Assembly: GCA_024701455.1 (NCBI GenBank)
Contig: JABXYP010000001.1
Location: 1,120,001 to 1,184,000 of the forward strand
Length of the DNA: 64,000 nucleotides
Direction: 5' to 3'
Source of the DNA: Bacillus sp. A301a_S52
GTDB taxonomy: Bacteria > Bacillota > Bacilli > Bacillales > Salisediminibacteriaceae
Position numbers and translations under genes: made by a program. The notes below the pieces were generated by a model that was given only the letters and a program-made list of their open reading frames with translations, did no database searches and had not been told where the DNA came from. Shown here one piece after another: positions 26,526 through 36,781 of this stretch; positions within the stretch are counted from its first letter, which is position 1; every line of letters starts with the position of its first letter.

Positions 26526-27548
26526 TTAGAGCTGTTCGTTTAAGCTTTTATATCGTGTACCGACTGTGCCAGATGAGACACTATATAAATCTGCCACAGC
26601 TTTTTGGGAAAGTGCTGCGTCAGTTTGAAGGTGTTTACCGAGCCAATAATGTAAGGCAGCGGCATACGTTTCAGGCTTTTGAATACGCGGCTTTTCCTCT
26701 AAGGTGTAAGTGATCCAACGTGCTTTTGTTTCTAAAAAGATAGGATAGGAGACATGTTCCCAATCAAGTCTGTCATAGAGTAATGCCAGCACCGCTTGGC
26801 TGCTTTCAGGCAGCTTGTCTTCACTGTGTAAGGCGTCCCCTTTTGCCACGAATACGGCAATTGAATGAAGGACTTCAGGGAAGTGGCGATCAAAGAGAGT
26901 CGCTTCATCAGCGTTATCTTTTAACACCTGCACCATAGTCGGCCATATACTAATGAATTTACTCGCTAAATAGGCAGGAACTCCAAGAGCATCGTTGCCT
27001 AATGCATGTCCGTCAGGAGCTGGATATAAGTAACCGATGACGGAATCATTTTCATGTAAGTCAGCAGAAGCCGGAGTTTTTCCTAAAGTTAACGCGTCCT
27101 TATTAAAAGCGTGTTCAATGACCATCGCTTTCTTGTCAGCATACGTCACGTTATAAAATGCAGGAGTTAACGTCTCCCATTTCTGCAAAAAGCGTTGAAA
27201 AGTCTCTGAATAAGTATGAGTATATGTGTCGATATAGCTAGCTAACACAGTTTTATTTCCATTAAGTAACGGGTAGCTGAATAGTAGCCAGTGGAACATA
27301 AGCTGAGAGAATACTTTCGCATCCTTTGCCGGTAGAATATTAAAGCTGGACACATATTTTTCATAAACGGGCTGAAGTACGTCATCAAACTGTTTACTAT
27401 AGTCAAAAACCCGTGGTAAAAGCTCATTGAATGCTTTTCGGTCAAGAGGAGAAAAAGCCGGAGCTGCTTGGACTTTTAGTAAACAACATTTTTTATATTT
27501 CTTGCCACTGCCACACGGACATGGTGCATTTCGTTTAATGGTTGCCAT
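26526..27548 (-). CDS. SEC-C motif protein
   Basis: A 340-residue protein whose N-terminus is a SEC-C zinc-binding motif (CPCGSGKKYKKCC, residues 9-21). A long alpha-helical body follows, with a helix-turn-helix-like C-terminus (KAVADLYSVSSGTVGTRYKS). SEC-C motifs bind zinc and contact SecB or ribosomes in other proteins; the function here is unknown. The ATG follows GAGGTGA. It is monocistronic. Confidence 0.85.
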   Translation of the reverse strand: MATIKRNAPCPCGSGKKYKKCCLLKVQAAPAFSPLDRKAFNELLPRVFDYSKQFDDVLQPVYEKYVSSFNILPAKDAKVFSQLMFHWLLFSYPLLNGNKTVLASYIDTYTHTYSETFQRFLQKWETLTPAFYNVTYADKKAMVIEHAFNKDALTLGKTPASADLHENDSVIGYLYPAPDGHALGNDALGVPAYLASKFISIWPTMVQVLKDNADEATLFDRHFPEVLHSIAVFVAKGDALHSEDKLPESSQAVLALLYDRLDWEHVSYPIFLETKARWITYTLEEKPRIQKPETYAAALHYWLGKHLQTDAALSQKAVADLYSVSSGTVGTRYKSLNEQL

Positions 27549-27837
27549 TTTGTCACCTCATATAATAGTCATGTTATTGTTCTGTATTATAGGAATGTTT
27601 AACATTAGAGAATGTAACCTGCGATGTTATTCGTCTAATAGTTGGAGGCTATGTCGCACGACTTGAGCAAAACAATTGTTATAACCGTATTGCTTTAATA
27701 TGTTTTTGTTCCCATATACATTATCGTCACAATCGCTAAAATCTTAACTTATCTATCATATCAGTAACGCAGATTTTTTCAATAGGGAAGGTATGGTACA
27801 ATCAAGTGCAGACCATTGATACATGGAAAGGAACCGA

Positions 27838-29223
27838 ATGACCATGAGTAAACGAGAGACACCAGTGAAGAAAAACGATGTCCTTAACGTGACATTTGAA
27901 GATATGACGCACGATGGCTCAGGAGTGGCTAAAATCAACGGCTTTCCGTTGTTTGTTAAGCGAGCTCTGCCAGGTGAAACAGCGGAAGTGAAAGTGATCA
28001 ACGTTAAAAAAAATTACGGGTTCGCTCGTCTAATGACGTTGAAACAAGAAAGTGAAGCACGAGTAGAACCGCCCTGTCCAATTTTTAAACGGTGTGGCGG
28101 ATGTCAACTTCAGCATTTAAGCTATGAAGGCCAATTAGTGTACAAGCAAAAGCAAGTGAAAGATGTATTGGAACGGATTGGCGGTCTAGGGGATGTCTTA
28201 GTTCATCCGACGCTTGGGATGGAAGAGCCATGGCGCTACCGAAATAAAGCGCAAGTGCCAGTTGGCGAACAGAATGGAGAGATAGTAGCAGGCTTCTACG
28301 CTGAACGCAGTCACCAAATAGTCGATATGCCGAACTGTGTTATCCAGCATGAGGACAATGACAAAGTCGTTCAGCTTGTGAAAAAATTAGCGAAGGACTA
28401 TGGTATCCGAGGCTACGATGATCATACGCACAAAGGCACATTGCGCCATGTGGTAACGCGTCATGCCAAAAAAAACGATCAGCTCATGGTGGTACTCGTA
28501 ACAAAAGGGAAAGAACTACCAAACAAGAAGAACTTAGTTACAGCGCTGAAAGAGGCGCTTCCTAATTTAACTTCCGTTGTGCAAAATATTAACCCGAAGC
28601 GAACGAATGTGATTTTTGGCGATAAAACAGAGGTCCTCTGGGGCGAAGACGTGATTTATGACACGATTGGCGATATTAAATTCGCTATCTCTGCCCGGTC
28701 TTTTTATCAAGTTAACCCTACTCAAACGAAAGTGCTTTATGACAAGGCATTAGAATACGCCCAGCTCACCGGACGTGAAACGGTGATCGATGCGTACTGT
28801 GGTATCGGTACGATCAGTTTATTCTTAGCCCAAAAAGCGAAGCAAGTATACGGTGTGGAGATCGTTCCTGAAGCCATATCTGACGCTAAACAAAATGCCA
28901 AACTCAATCATATTGATAATGCTGAATTTGTTGTAGGGGAAGCAGAACGAATTATGCCATGGTGGCAGGCACAAGGCCTTAAGCCGGATGTTATCGTCGT
29001 TGATCCACCGCGAAAAGGCTGTGACGAAGCCCTTTTAGAAGCCATGACCGTTATGAAACCGACACGTATCGTCTACGTCTCCTGTAACCCAGCCACACTA
29101 GCCCGTGACCTAAAGTTCCTCGAACAACGGGGCTATACGACACAAGAAGTCCAGCCAGTGGATATGTTTCCGCAGACGGGGCATGTGGAGTGCGTGGCAT
29201 TGCTTGGGAAGGAAGATGAATGA
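27838..29223 (+). CDS. rlmD: 23S rRNA (uracil-C5)-methyltransferase RlmD/RlmCD family
   Basis: A 461-residue SAM-dependent RNA m5U methyltransferase (RumA/YefA class). A TRAM RNA-binding domain lies at about residues 8-66. An iron-sulfur cluster site is seen as [11 protein letters not shown] plus Cys in MPNCVIQ. The Rossmann domain has [14 protein letters not shown], the DPPRKGC motif, and catalytic Cys in [15 protein letters not shown] 27838 or 27844 fits the GAAAGGA site. Its last codons (HVECVA) are duplicated at 31370, marking the gene as an integration site. Confidence 0.92.
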   Translation: MTMSKRETPVKKNDVLNVTFEDMTHDGSGVAKINGFPLFVKRALPGETAEVKVINVKKNYGFARLMTLKQESEARVEPPCPIFKRCGGCQLQHLSYEGQLVYKQKQVKDVLERIGGLGDVLVHPTLGMEEPWRYRNKAQVPVGEQNGEIVAGFYAERSHQIVDMPNCVIQHEDNDKVVQLVKKLAKDYGIRGYDDHTHKGTLRHVVTRHAKKNDQLMVVLVTKGKELPNKKNLVTALKEALPNLTSVVQNINPKRTNVIFGDKTEVLWGEDVIYDTIGDIKFAISARSFYQVNPTQTKVLYDKALEYAQLTGRETVIDAYCGIGTISLFLAQKAKQVYGVEIVPEAISDAKQNAKLNHIDNAEFVVGEAERIMPWWQAQGLKPDVIVVDPPRKGCDEALLEAMTVMKPTRIVYVSCNPATLARDLKFLEQRGYTTQEVQPVDMFPQTGHVECVALLGKEDE

Positions 29224-29375
29224 AAATATAACAGTGAGTTAATAGCCTTTCTAAACAATTGAAAGGCTTTTTTGTTATTAAAAATTTTTAAGAGCTGATA
29301 AACTCATTTTTTTACTTTTATGTAAAAAATATGATAGTTTAGTATTAAAGAAAAACCTATTTTTACACTAGAATT
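29182..29375 (+). repeat. Left copy of ~190-bp rlmD-end duplication (attL-like)
   Basis: From CATGTGGAGTG in rlmD through its terminator to TATTAAAGAAAAACCTAT..TTACAC, this stretch is recognisably repeated at 31370-31563. It also carries CAACTAACGAG downstream. I read it as the left end of an integrated element. Confidence 0.7.
29245..29274 (+). terminator. rlmD terminator
   Basis: The stem GCCTTTC / GAAAGGC is followed by a T run, 21 nt past the rlmD stop. Confidence 0.88.
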
Positions 29376-29471
29376 GTTATTCAACTAACGAGCAGATTAC
29401 TTTAAAAGGAATTTAAACAATTGGTATTAAACTACTGATATATACACATATATTTTGGAGGATTTAATAAA

Positions 29472-29549
29472 ATGGATATAAAAAGTGATGATCCAAGAGA
29501 TAATTTTAAAATCATTCTTGAGGTTTCAGAATATACTCGGGAAAATTAA
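29472..29549 (+). CDS. Possible 25-residue small ORF
   Basis: An ATG 8-9 nt after TTTTGGAGG opens a 25-codon frame starting MDIKSDDPRDNFK and ending at TAA. The ribosome-binding site is strong, but the peptide is unknown and may be the N-terminal stump of a lost gene in the element. The bases from 29550 to 29700 carry no gene. Confidence 0.3.
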   Translation: MDIKSDDPRDNFKIILEVSEYTREN

Positions 29550-29718
29550 CCTTCCCTTTATTGGTAATCCCACACGATTCCTATTGTTTTGCTTTTTCTG
29601 ATTTTCAAAGAAAAAGAAGTTGACTATTAAAGTTAATTTATGATATTATTAAAAATTTGATAAAAAATAATATATATGTTAAGGTGTAAGAAGGTTACCA
29701 TATATGGAGGTGGATTAT

Positions 29719-30180
29719 TTGTTTCAAATTGGCGAAAACATTATTTATCCAATGCACGGAGCAGGTACAATTAAAGCCATAGAAGAAAAGGAAATATCAG
29801 GAAAAAAACAACAGTATTATGTCATAAAAATGTTAATCGGTAATATGGAAGTCATGATCCCTACAGGTAAAATATTAAGTTTAAGTATACGCCCTGTTAC
29901 TGACATAATTGCATTAAAACACATTATACACATTTTTCAGCATGGAGAATCAGATAGATTACTGCCGTGGAAACAAAGGTATAAAATGAACACGGACAAA
30001 ATAAAAACGGGTAAAATACAAGAATGTGCTGAAGTTGTACGTGATTTAATGCGTATGAAGAAAGAAAAGGCACTTAATTCAAGCGAAAAAAAAATGTTAG
30101 ATAACGCACATGAATTTTTGATTAGTGAACTGGGATTTATTAAAGGGATTACTGAAAATCAAATAAAAAGTTTCTTTTAA
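29719..30180 (+). CDS. CarD/CdnL-family transcription regulator (YdeB-like)
   Basis: A 153-residue protein. The N-terminal CarD RNA-polymerase-interaction domain (FQIGENIIYPMHGAGTIKAI ... GNMEVMIPTGKI) is followed by a helical C-terminal DNA-binding region (LLPWKQRYKMNTDKIKTGKI). Family members bind the RNA polymerase beta subunit and stabilise open promoter complexes. The TTG start 8 nt after GGAGGTG gives the usual MFQIG N-terminus. It sits inside the putative element remnant. Confidence 0.87.
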   Translation: MFQIGENIIYPMHGAGTIKAIEEKEISGKKQQYYVIKMLIGNMEVMIPTGKILSLSIRPVTDIIALKHIIHIFQHGESDRLLPWKQRYKMNTDKIKTGKIQECAEVVRDLMRMKKEKALNSSEKKMLDNAHEFLISELGFIKGITENQIKSFF

Positions 30181-30644
30181 GGTTAATTTAAGATAACGTA
30201 TTACATCTCTTGAAAACATCCTGAATTTTTTGGGAATATGTTTATTATTAGAAGTAAACCTTTTCAAAGACATTCAACTTCTCCAGCTCACCTTTAGAGC
30301 ATTAGCCTCTTTTGTAATTTCTACAATCTAATCCATTTTTATTATTTAAATTTCTTTTACGAACGTTTGAAGTTTCATTAAATAACTTGATAAAATAGTC
30401 ACTTGATTTTTGCAATCCTGATTCACACTGGCACGGACAAGGAGCCGTAAGGATGAAAGAGAGGTAGGGCTTTCATTGTTTTAGGTATACAATTTATTAT
30501 TTAAGTCATTATTTCTAGAAGAAAAAATAATCAATTTCACCTCTATCTTTAAGAATTTATTACATCTACTGGGACAGTGAATAGTAATTGTTTATCTTCT
30601 TTACGTAAAAGAGAAAAACGAATTGGTAACACCATATGGTCAAC

Positions 30645-30680
30645 TACAAAAATGGTTTCTAGATTAGGAAACCATTTTTC
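30645..30680 (+). terminator. Orphan terminator-like hairpin
   Basis: AAAATGGTTTC pairs with GAAACCATTTT across an 8-nt loop and ends in Ts, but no gene ends here. It may terminate a small RNA or a lost gene. The rest of 30181-30750 shows no gene. Confidence 0.55.
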
Positions 30681-30703
30681 ATTGAGTATTATACAGAGGA
30701 CAT

Positions 30704-30734
30704 AAAAAACAGGCCCTATATAAAGAGCCTGTTT
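30704..30734 (-). terminator. Cold-shock gene terminator
   Basis: On the minus strand AAACAGGC pairs with GCCTGTTT and is followed by a T run, 19 nt after the cold-shock stop. Confidence 0.85.
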
Positions 30735-30752
30735 GTATAAACGAATTTAAGA

Positions 30753-30968
<216 letters not shown>

Positions 30969-31223
30969 CTAGTGCGTTACCACACATTGTATTACTATAA
31001 TTGCCCAAAGTATTATCAAGATGAAAAGATGATATTCATACTATCCTTTACACCGAACAAAAATAATTCTTCCTTATCATACCAGGAGACAGAAAAAATT
31101 GCAAATTATTGCAATTTGACTAAAATAGTAAAAATTGCAAAAAGAAGAGAATGTATGTAACCATTCTAATTAAGTTATCTTTGTTTAACTAACGAGTGCA
31201 TTAGTTGAATAAAGATGGTATCT

Positions 31224-31346
31224 ATGATGACCAAAAGAAAACGTTGAACATTCAGTGAAAGTTTAGTTGAGAGGATTGAAGTGGAAGAGGATAACGAGGT
31301 AGTAGTCCATTATAAATTCATAAACCCGTTATCTATGGTTGGGTAA
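31224..31346 (+). pseudogene. 3' tail of a large serine recombinase (relic)
   Basis: About 40 codons with one TGA read TFSESLVERIEVEEDNEVVV then HYKFINPLSMVG and stop. The pattern (LVERIEV..., charged turn, HYKF.NPL) matches the extreme C-terminus of large serine integrases. The rest of the gene is absent. It ends 24 nt before the second copy of the rlmD 3' end, where an integrase gene is expected at an element boundary. A hairpin AACTAA-N8-TTAGTT lies just upstream. Confidence 0.55.
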
Positions 31347-31369
31347 AATGTAGTGACCGATAGTCAACA

Positions 31370-31563
31370 CATGTGGAGTGTGTGGCGTCACTTGTGAGAG
31401 TTGATAAATAACATGTAAAAGTGAGGTAAGAGCCTTTTTAAGCAATTAAAGGGCTCTTTTGTTATTAGGTCTTTTAATGATTGAACAAATTTAATGTTTT
31501 TTTCCATTATTATGTAAGGTTAAATGGTAGTATATTATTAAAGAAAAGTCTATATTGACACTT
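31370..31563 (+). repeat. Right copy of the rlmD-end duplication (attR/second attL-like)
   Basis: It starts CATGTGGAGTGTGTGGC and continues with a diverged copy of the rlmD terminator (GAGCC...GGGCTCTTTTGTTATTA) and ATTAAAGAAAAGTCTATATTGACAC. Homology begins exactly at codons HVECV of rlmD. Because it runs beyond rlmD into element-like sequence, two related elements may have inserted in tandem. Confidence 0.7.
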
Positions 31564-31614
31564 TTGACGTTATTCAACGATCAGGAAAGTGAATTAAAAA
31601 GTGGGAGGATCATC

Positions 31615-32250
31615 GTGGAAAAATTATTACATAAGTTAGCCAATTTAATAAATAAGAGAGAGGATAAAATTATAATTGGTATATCAGGACATGGTGCTTC
31701 TGGTAAGACAACTTTTACAAAAAATCTTGTCAATGTCTTAGTGCATGATGTAAATATATTAAATACTGATCCATATATTATCACCGATGTCAGAAAGTAC
31801 ACGACTATAGATTACGAATATAATAATAAAAATTATTCTTATAAAATGACAGCATGTCACCCTGCGGCTCACAATTTGTTAGCTTTGAAAAGAGATATAA
31901 AGATGATTAAAGAAGATTTAGATTTTTACACAATAGATACCCACTACATAAAAAGTACTTTAATTTCTTCACGACATCATATTAATATTGTAGAGGGCAT
32001 GAGTGTTGCATTTCTAGATCCCCAATTGTTTGATTTAACCGTCTATTTATATACTGATAGTGAAACGGAATTTATAAGAAGAGGCTTTCGTGATGTTTCT
32101 GAAAGGGGAATAGATTTTAACTATATCAAACAATCTCATGAACAGCGTAGAATTCAATATGACTTATTTATGCACACGTATTCTAAGAATTTCGATATAG
32201 TTATAAAAAATTCAAATGAAGAGGTTACCTTAGAAAAATATGAAATTTAA
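31615..32250 (+). CDS. Uridine kinase-like P-loop phosphotransferase
   Basis: A 211-residue nucleotide kinase-fold protein. The Walker A loop is GISGHGASGKTTF, the Walker B-like strand is LNTDPYI, and a lid-like segment holds RRGFRDVSERG. It resembles uridine kinase/phosphoribulokinase-family proteins; the substrate is not clear. The GTG 6 nt after GGGAGG is chosen; the frame opens 20 codons earlier at a TTG. It lies just right of the second element end, so it may be cargo. Confidence 0.75.
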   Translation: MEKLLHKLANLINKREDKIIIGISGHGASGKTTFTKNLVNVLVHDVNILNTDPYIITDVRKYTTIDYEYNNKNYSYKMTACHPAAHNLLALKRDIKMIKEDLDFYTIDTHYIKSTLISSRHHINIVEGMSVAFLDPQLFDLTVYLYTDSETEFIRRGFRDVSERGIDFNYIKQSHEQRRIQYDLFMHTYSKNFDIVIKNSNEEVTLEKYEI

Positions 32251-32300
32251 TCTCTACTAGGTTCTAGCCTCAGCCTGACCCATTGTTTCAGAAACTATTT

Positions 32301-32440
32301 AAGCGTTAACGAACGCTAATGTCCTGATGACTCAACGACAAATTAATGGAAGTTATGTGAAAACGGCACTAAATGAAGGTTCGTTTTATCCCACACTTAA
32401 GGGGCAGTAAAACCCCCACTGATTGAAGCTTAGCTTTATA
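32301..32440 (+). repeat. Dispersed structured repeat, copy G (composite)
   Basis: A 5'-truncated copy (GAACGCTAATGTCCTGATGACTC to GAAGGTTCGTTTTAT) is joined to a second short unit with the hairpin GGGGCAGTAAAACCCC and the ending ACTGATTGAAGC TTAGCTTTATA. It forms the leader of the signal peptidase gene. Confidence 0.82.
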
Positions 32441-32473
32441 AAATTTGATGATTATTCTAAAGGAGGAAAAGAA

Positions 32474-33061
32474 TTGACTAAAATAGTTTCAGAAGTTGTG
32501 AGTTGGAGTAAAGCCCTTTTGTTTGCAATAACGTTATCGATCATATTAAGTGCATTTGTCATTCAGCCTTTTTCAGTTATGGGGAGTTCAATGGAGCCAA
32601 CGCTAGATGGAAAAGATCCAGACGAAGATAATGAAAGTGGAGACCGTGTCATGGTGTTAAAAAGCAGTTACACGCTTGGTGGAGAACCAACGTATAACGA
32701 TGTTGTGATTATTGATAGTCGACTAAGCAAAGAAAGAACGATGAAGGACAACTTATTTGAAAGTCCTATTGTGAGGAAGATTTTGGACAGCGATTATAAT
32801 GAAACAAATTATTGGATTAAAAGAGTTATAGGAGAACCAGGTGATTTATTAGAATACATAGATGGTAAAATCTATCGTAATGGAAAGGCATTAGAAGAAG
32901 ACTACATAAAGGAAGGCATGCAGTTTCCTTTTGAGACAATCGAAGTGCCAAAAGACCACGTTTTCGTAATGGGTGATAATAGGAATCATAGTCATGACAG
33001 CAGAGATATAGGTCCAATTCCAATTGAAAATGTTTTAGGGAAAGTTTTATTTAAATACTAA
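32474..33061 (+). CDS. Type I signal peptidase
   Basis: A 195-residue membrane serine protease that cleaves signal peptides. It has one N-terminal helix (residues 11-30), catalytic Ser in MGSSMEPTL, Lys in YWIKRVIGEPGD, and box E GDNRNHSHDSRDIGPI. The TTG 7 nt after AAAGGAGG is chosen; a frame opening at 32423 would read through the repeat end and is unlikely. Bacilli carry several sip genes, so this is one paralogue. Confidence 0.92.
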   Translation: MTKIVSEVVSWSKALLFAITLSIILSAFVIQPFSVMGSSMEPTLDGKDPDEDNESGDRVMVLKSSYTLGGEPTYNDVVIIDSRLSKERTMKDNLFESPIVRKILDSDYNETNYWIKRVIGEPGDLLEYIDGKIYRNGKALEEDYIKEGMQFPFETIEVPKDHVFVMGDNRNHSHDSRDIGPIPIENVLGKVLFKY

Positions 33062-33239
33062 CCGAATGACTGTCACAATTTTCTTTTCAACACGAACAAA
33101 CGAACAATGATAAATAGCCTATATGAAATGTTTATTTCATACTTATAATTTTGAGTGAAAAGTACAAGGGATTTAGCCATGTTCCTTATAGTTAATAGGT
33201 TTGATAAGGGAGGGCTTTTTATTACAACGGGAAGTTTCA

Positions 33240-33755
33240 ATGACTAACTTTGCAGTAACGAAGAGTGTTTCATTAAGAAGGAATAGTATTATAAAGGGGC
33301 TTGAAAAATTGGATACAAATGCTTTATTCTATAAAATTAACAAATGAATGGTTACTACAGAGGATTATGTAAAATGGTCATACTGTTTGGTGGGAAATAA
33401 TGTATCATCGCCCTCTTTACATATCATTGCTTACTTTTCATTTAGTGAGAATGTGATTGAAGTAGAGGATTATTTCAATAGGACGCTGAAGGAACTAAAA
33501 ATACAGGAGTCCTTTAGTGCCGATCCTATAATGATACAATCAGTGTGGTTATAACCTTGCTATAGAACTATTACCAGTTTCAAATGCACTTAAAGTATTG
33601 GATATTATAATACGGAGAGTGGATTTATTTAAACTGATACGATAGACGACAATGGAATTGAATTAGAACATAGACAGAATGGGATTGGCATAACCCTAAC
33701 AGATAAGGCTAAGAAAGGAGTTGGCCATAAATATAAATTTATTTTTACAGATTAG
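33240..33755 (+). pseudogene. Broken gene of unknown family
   Basis: Consecutive protein-like segments cover about 170 codons. MTNFAVTKSVSLRRN to 33347 and MVTTEDYVKWSYCLVG to 33554 share one frame, split by a TGA. NLAIELLPVSNALKVLDIII (33553-33645) and NGIELEHRQNGIGITLTDKA (to 33755) need two frameshifts. Their continuity argues for one decayed gene. I do not recognise it. Confidence 0.5.
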
Positions 33756-33813
33756 AGGTTAGTTCAAAGCTATGCTAAATAAACAGGAGCGTTCAATAAC
33801 GGACCTCACCAGC

Positions 33814-33847
33814 AAAGCTTAGAGTCTAAATATTCTCTAAGCTTTTT
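33814..33847. terminator. Terminator near convergent genes
   Basis: AAAGCTTAGAG pairs with CTCTAAGCTTT, followed by five Ts on the + strand. It ends the transcript of the decayed gene and lies downstream of the minus-strand MocR gene. Confidence 0.85.
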
Positions 33848-33994
33848 CATGCCTATATGTCAAAAAAAACATTAAGCTCTTGATGCCAATAATGAACACC
33901 TTTTTTCACACGTCTTCTTTCAAATATAGATTAACTGGTTGTTTTGCTTCAAATTATAGACAGTTTCTTTTTTGTTTACGTTGATTAGCATTCC

Positions 33995-35389
33995 TCACTT
34001 CAAACACTCAGCTAATCTTCGAACCCCTTCCTCAATCTTTTCCTCGCACAAATGACCATATCCTAAGATCATCTTGTTTTGATGCTTGCCCTTTTTTATC
34101 GCATGATCTTCCACTGGATAGACGCGAATACCTTTATCACCCATTTTTTTAATGAAATCTTCTGTAAAAACTTTATGTTGCCATTCTCCTACAAGGTGCA
34201 AGCCAGTCGAATGTCCCACTATTTTCACTTGATGCGAAAAATGATTTTCCATTACTTTAATCAAATGATTACGCCTTTTTTTATAGATTTTTTTCATTTT
34301 ATGGATATGTCGTTCTAAATAGCCTTTTTCCATAAAGTGTCCTAAAGTGATCTGATCTAATGACGGAGTATGTAGATCCATAAACCATTTTATCTTGCGG
34401 GACTCTTTAATTAAACGTGGAGGTAGGAGGAGATAACCTAAACGCAGTGCAGGCGATAATATTTTGCTAAAGGAGCCGATATAGATAACATGATTGGGAT
34501 CTAAACCTTGCAAAGAGCTGAGCGACGCCCCTTCATAACGAAACTCGCTATCATAATCATCCTCAATAATATAACAGCCTGTTGCTCTTGCGTATTGAAT
34601 CAGTTGGATTCGGCGCTGAATAGGCAAAGTACCTCCTAATGGATATTGATGAGAAGGGGTGACAAAGATGCATTTTGGGTGAAGATCTGGAGTGATTAAT
34701 TCTGTCCTCATTCCATATTCATCAACAGGGATTGGATGAAGGATGGAACCGAGTGTTGATAGAATCTTTTGAATATCTTTTGTAACAGGATCCTCCATCA
34801 GAATTCTGTCGTCTTTTTTAAGCAGCAGCTTTGCTACAAGCGCTAATCCTTGGGTCGCCCCTGAAGTAATAACAAGTTGATGAGGCTCGCACTGTACCCC
34901 ACGTGATTTCACTAAATAACGGGAGAGCGACTGTCTTAGTTTGAGGAGGCCTTCTGGATAGCCGTAGCTCAAAACTGTATTCGGACTGTCCATACAAGCA
35001 TCATAAGACAATTTCGCCCATATTTTTCTCGGGAAAAATTGTAAGTCCGGTAGACCAGAGCGAAAGTCGATTAAATCTTCTTTGTCTGCGAATTCATCAC
35101 GTTCAAAAAAAGGATCGTTTTTCTTGTTATGTATTTGTTCCAAATAAGCTCCTTCAGCGACAAAGGTTCCGGAACCCTGGTGCGGTTCGATATAGCCCTC
35201 AGCGATCAATTGCTCATAGGCTCCTAACACAACATTGCGAGAAACGTGTAATTCGTTTGCGAGCTGGCGTGTCGATGGCAGCCTTTCTCCTGCAAGAAGG
35301 TTCCCTTGTAAGATACGTGTGCGTATTTGTGTATAGACTTGGCTGATGAATGGAATGTCTCGTTTTCTATCAATCGGAACCCAAATCAT
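33995..35389 (-). CDS. MocR/PdxR-type regulator (GntR-HTH + aminotransferase domain)
   Basis: A 464-residue fusion. The N-terminal GntR winged helix (residues 20-75, SRNVVLGAYEQLIAEGYIEP) is linked to a fold-type I aminotransferase domain with SGATQGL, the DDYDSEFRY strand and the PLP-lysine segment IGSFSKILSPALRLGY. MocR proteins bind PLP or amino acids as effectors and have little catalytic role. The start follows GGGAGGT. Divergent from an EamA exporter it probably controls. Confidence 0.92.
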   Translation of the reverse strand: MIWVPIDRKRDIPFISQVYTQIRTRILQGNLLAGERLPSTRQLANELHVSRNVVLGAYEQLIAEGYIEPHQGSGTFVAEGAYLEQIHNKKNDPFFERDEFADKEDLIDFRSGLPDLQFFPRKIWAKLSYDACMDSPNTVLSYGYPEGLLKLRQSLSRYLVKSRGVQCEPHQLVITSGATQGLALVAKLLLKKDDRILMEDPVTKDIQKILSTLGSILHPIPVDEYGMRTELITPDLHPKCIFVTPSHQYPLGGTLPIQRRIQLIQYARATGCYIIEDDYDSEFRYEGASLSSLQGLDPNHVIYIGSFSKILSPALRLGYLLLPPRLIKESRKIKWFMDLHTPSLDQITLGHFMEKGYLERHIHKMKKIYKKRRNHLIKVMENHFSHQVKIVGHSTGLHLVGEWQHKVFTEDFIKKMGDKGIRVYPVEDHAIKKGKHQNKMILGYGHLCEEKIEEGVRRLAECLK

Positions 35390-35415
35390 GTTTACCTCCC
35401 TCATAATAATAAAAT

Positions 35416-35449
35416 TGGTACTACCCAACTTTGTGATAAGTGGTACTAC
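35416..35449. promoter_or_regulatory. Direct-repeat operator for the MocR regulator
   Basis: Two TGGTACTAC copies, 25 bp start to start, lie between the divergent MocR and EamA genes. Direct repeats are the usual recognition pattern of MocR proteins such as GabR and PdxR. Confidence 0.65.
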
Positions 35450-35517
35450 TATCAACCAGTTTACCATGGTAGGTTAGAACAAGTAAGTTTATTCAGGTCA
35501 TTGGAGGGAAGATAGAT

Positions 35518-36450
35518 ATGAATGTAATGTTCTCGGCTCATCTAAAAATTATTTTCGCGATGGCGATTGTTGGAAGCTTTGTGGTTGCAGGAAAATTGCT
35601 TGTCGAAAACGTTCCTGTGTTTCTTGCTTCAGGATTACGGTTTCTCATTGCTGCACTCATCCTTGTTCCATTGCTGTTAAAAATAGAAGGAATTCCGGTT
35701 TTCACTAAAAAGGACATGAAAATTCTATTTTTACAAGCGATATCCGGTGTCTTTTTATTCAGTATCTTTATGTTGTATGGGTTAAAGTACACTACCGCCA
35801 TAGAAGGAGGCATAATTACGAGCACGCTGCCGGCTGTTGTCGCTATTATTGCGTTTATCATACTAAAAGAAAAGCTCACAAGCTTTACTATCACCGGCAT
35901 TCTGTTAGCAGTAGGCGGAACGCTCGTCATTAATATATCTGGTGCGTTTTCAGACATTGAACGTGGTGCAGCCCCCATACTAGGAAATCTACTAATCCTG
36001 GGTGCTGTTATTGGTGAAGCTTTGTTTATTATTTTTGGAAAATCGATTTCAAAAACAGTTTCCCCGTTAGCCGTTTCAACGATGTTAAGCGTATTTGGCA
36101 CCATTTTTTTCTTGCCGTTTGCGATCTATGAAGCGACAAGTTTTGCCCTTATGGAAATATCGTTAAAAGATTGGGGGTTGATCTTCTATTCTGGAATCAT
36201 TGTCACTGTTTTTGCTTTTGTTCTGATGTATCAAGGCATTGAAAAAATTCCAGCAAGCACAGCAGGTGTTTTAACCAGTGTCATGCCGATGAGTGCAGTC
36301 CTGTTCTCATTCTTGATTCTAAAAGAAAGTCTCTCCTCGTTTCATGCTATTGGGATGTTGTGTGTTCTAGCTGCAGTTTGCTTGATTTCGTTTGATTCAA
36401 AAGTAGAGGAAAAAGAAGAAACTCTAAAAGAAAAGAAAATCATTTCCTAA
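35518..36450 (+). CDS. EamA/DMT-family transporter
   Basis: A 310-residue membrane protein with ten predicted helices in two EamA repeats (first about residues 8-138, second about 155-290), typical of metabolite or amino-acid exporters. The C-terminus is a charged tail. It starts after GGAGGGAAG. Substrate may be the effector of the divergent MocR regulator, as in other regulator-exporter pairs (inference). Confidence 0.88.
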   Translation: MNVMFSAHLKIIFAMAIVGSFVVAGKLLVENVPVFLASGLRFLIAALILVPLLLKIEGIPVFTKKDMKILFLQAISGVFLFSIFMLYGLKYTTAIEGGIITSTLPAVVAIIAFIILKEKLTSFTITGILLAVGGTLVINISGAFSDIERGAAPILGNLLILGAVIGEALFIIFGKSISKTVSPLAVSTMLSVFGTIFFLPFAIYEATSFALMEISLKDWGLIFYSGIIVTVFAFVLMYQGIEKIPASTAGVLTSVMPMSAVLFSFLILKESLSSFHAIGMLCVLAAVCLISFDSKVEEKEETLKEKKIIS

Positions 36451-36744
36451 AGAGTAGTAGTGAATATGGATTACCATTAAGTGAAACGGGTTAGTATATC
36501 TGGAACAAGTCAGACGATCAACTCCGAAAATGGTGTGCTAATTGAAAAGTCTTGCTTCGTTCCTTTTGATATAAGCAATGATCCAATAACCCTTAAGGCG
36601 GTGAATCTTTTAAATCGGTATAGTCGTAACTGGAGTCCATCAAAAAATAGTGAAGGATCGATTCATGTAATAAACATAAAGCCATATGCCTTTTCTTCTC
36701 CCAGCGTAAATTGTTATTGACAGTTGAATGATCGATTTTTATAA

Positions 36745-36761
36745 TTGATAATGATTATCAA
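36745..36761. promoter_or_regulatory. Fur box before the nik-like operon
   Basis: TTGATAATGATTATCAA is a perfect palindrome around a central G and contains the 7-1-7 Fur motif TGATAATGATTATCA. It lies 20-37 nt upstream of the binding-protein start. The 36451-36744 stretch also holds a 79-codon open frame (36481-36720, GTG start) without a good ribosome-binding site, which I do not call. Confidence 0.85.
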
Positions 36762-36781
36762 TTTCATAATAGAGAGGATAA

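Noticed and set aside
36481..36720. 79-codon open frame after the EamA gene
   Set aside because: GTG start without a clear Shine-Dalgarno, no recognisable domain and no coding-like helices; left uncalled.
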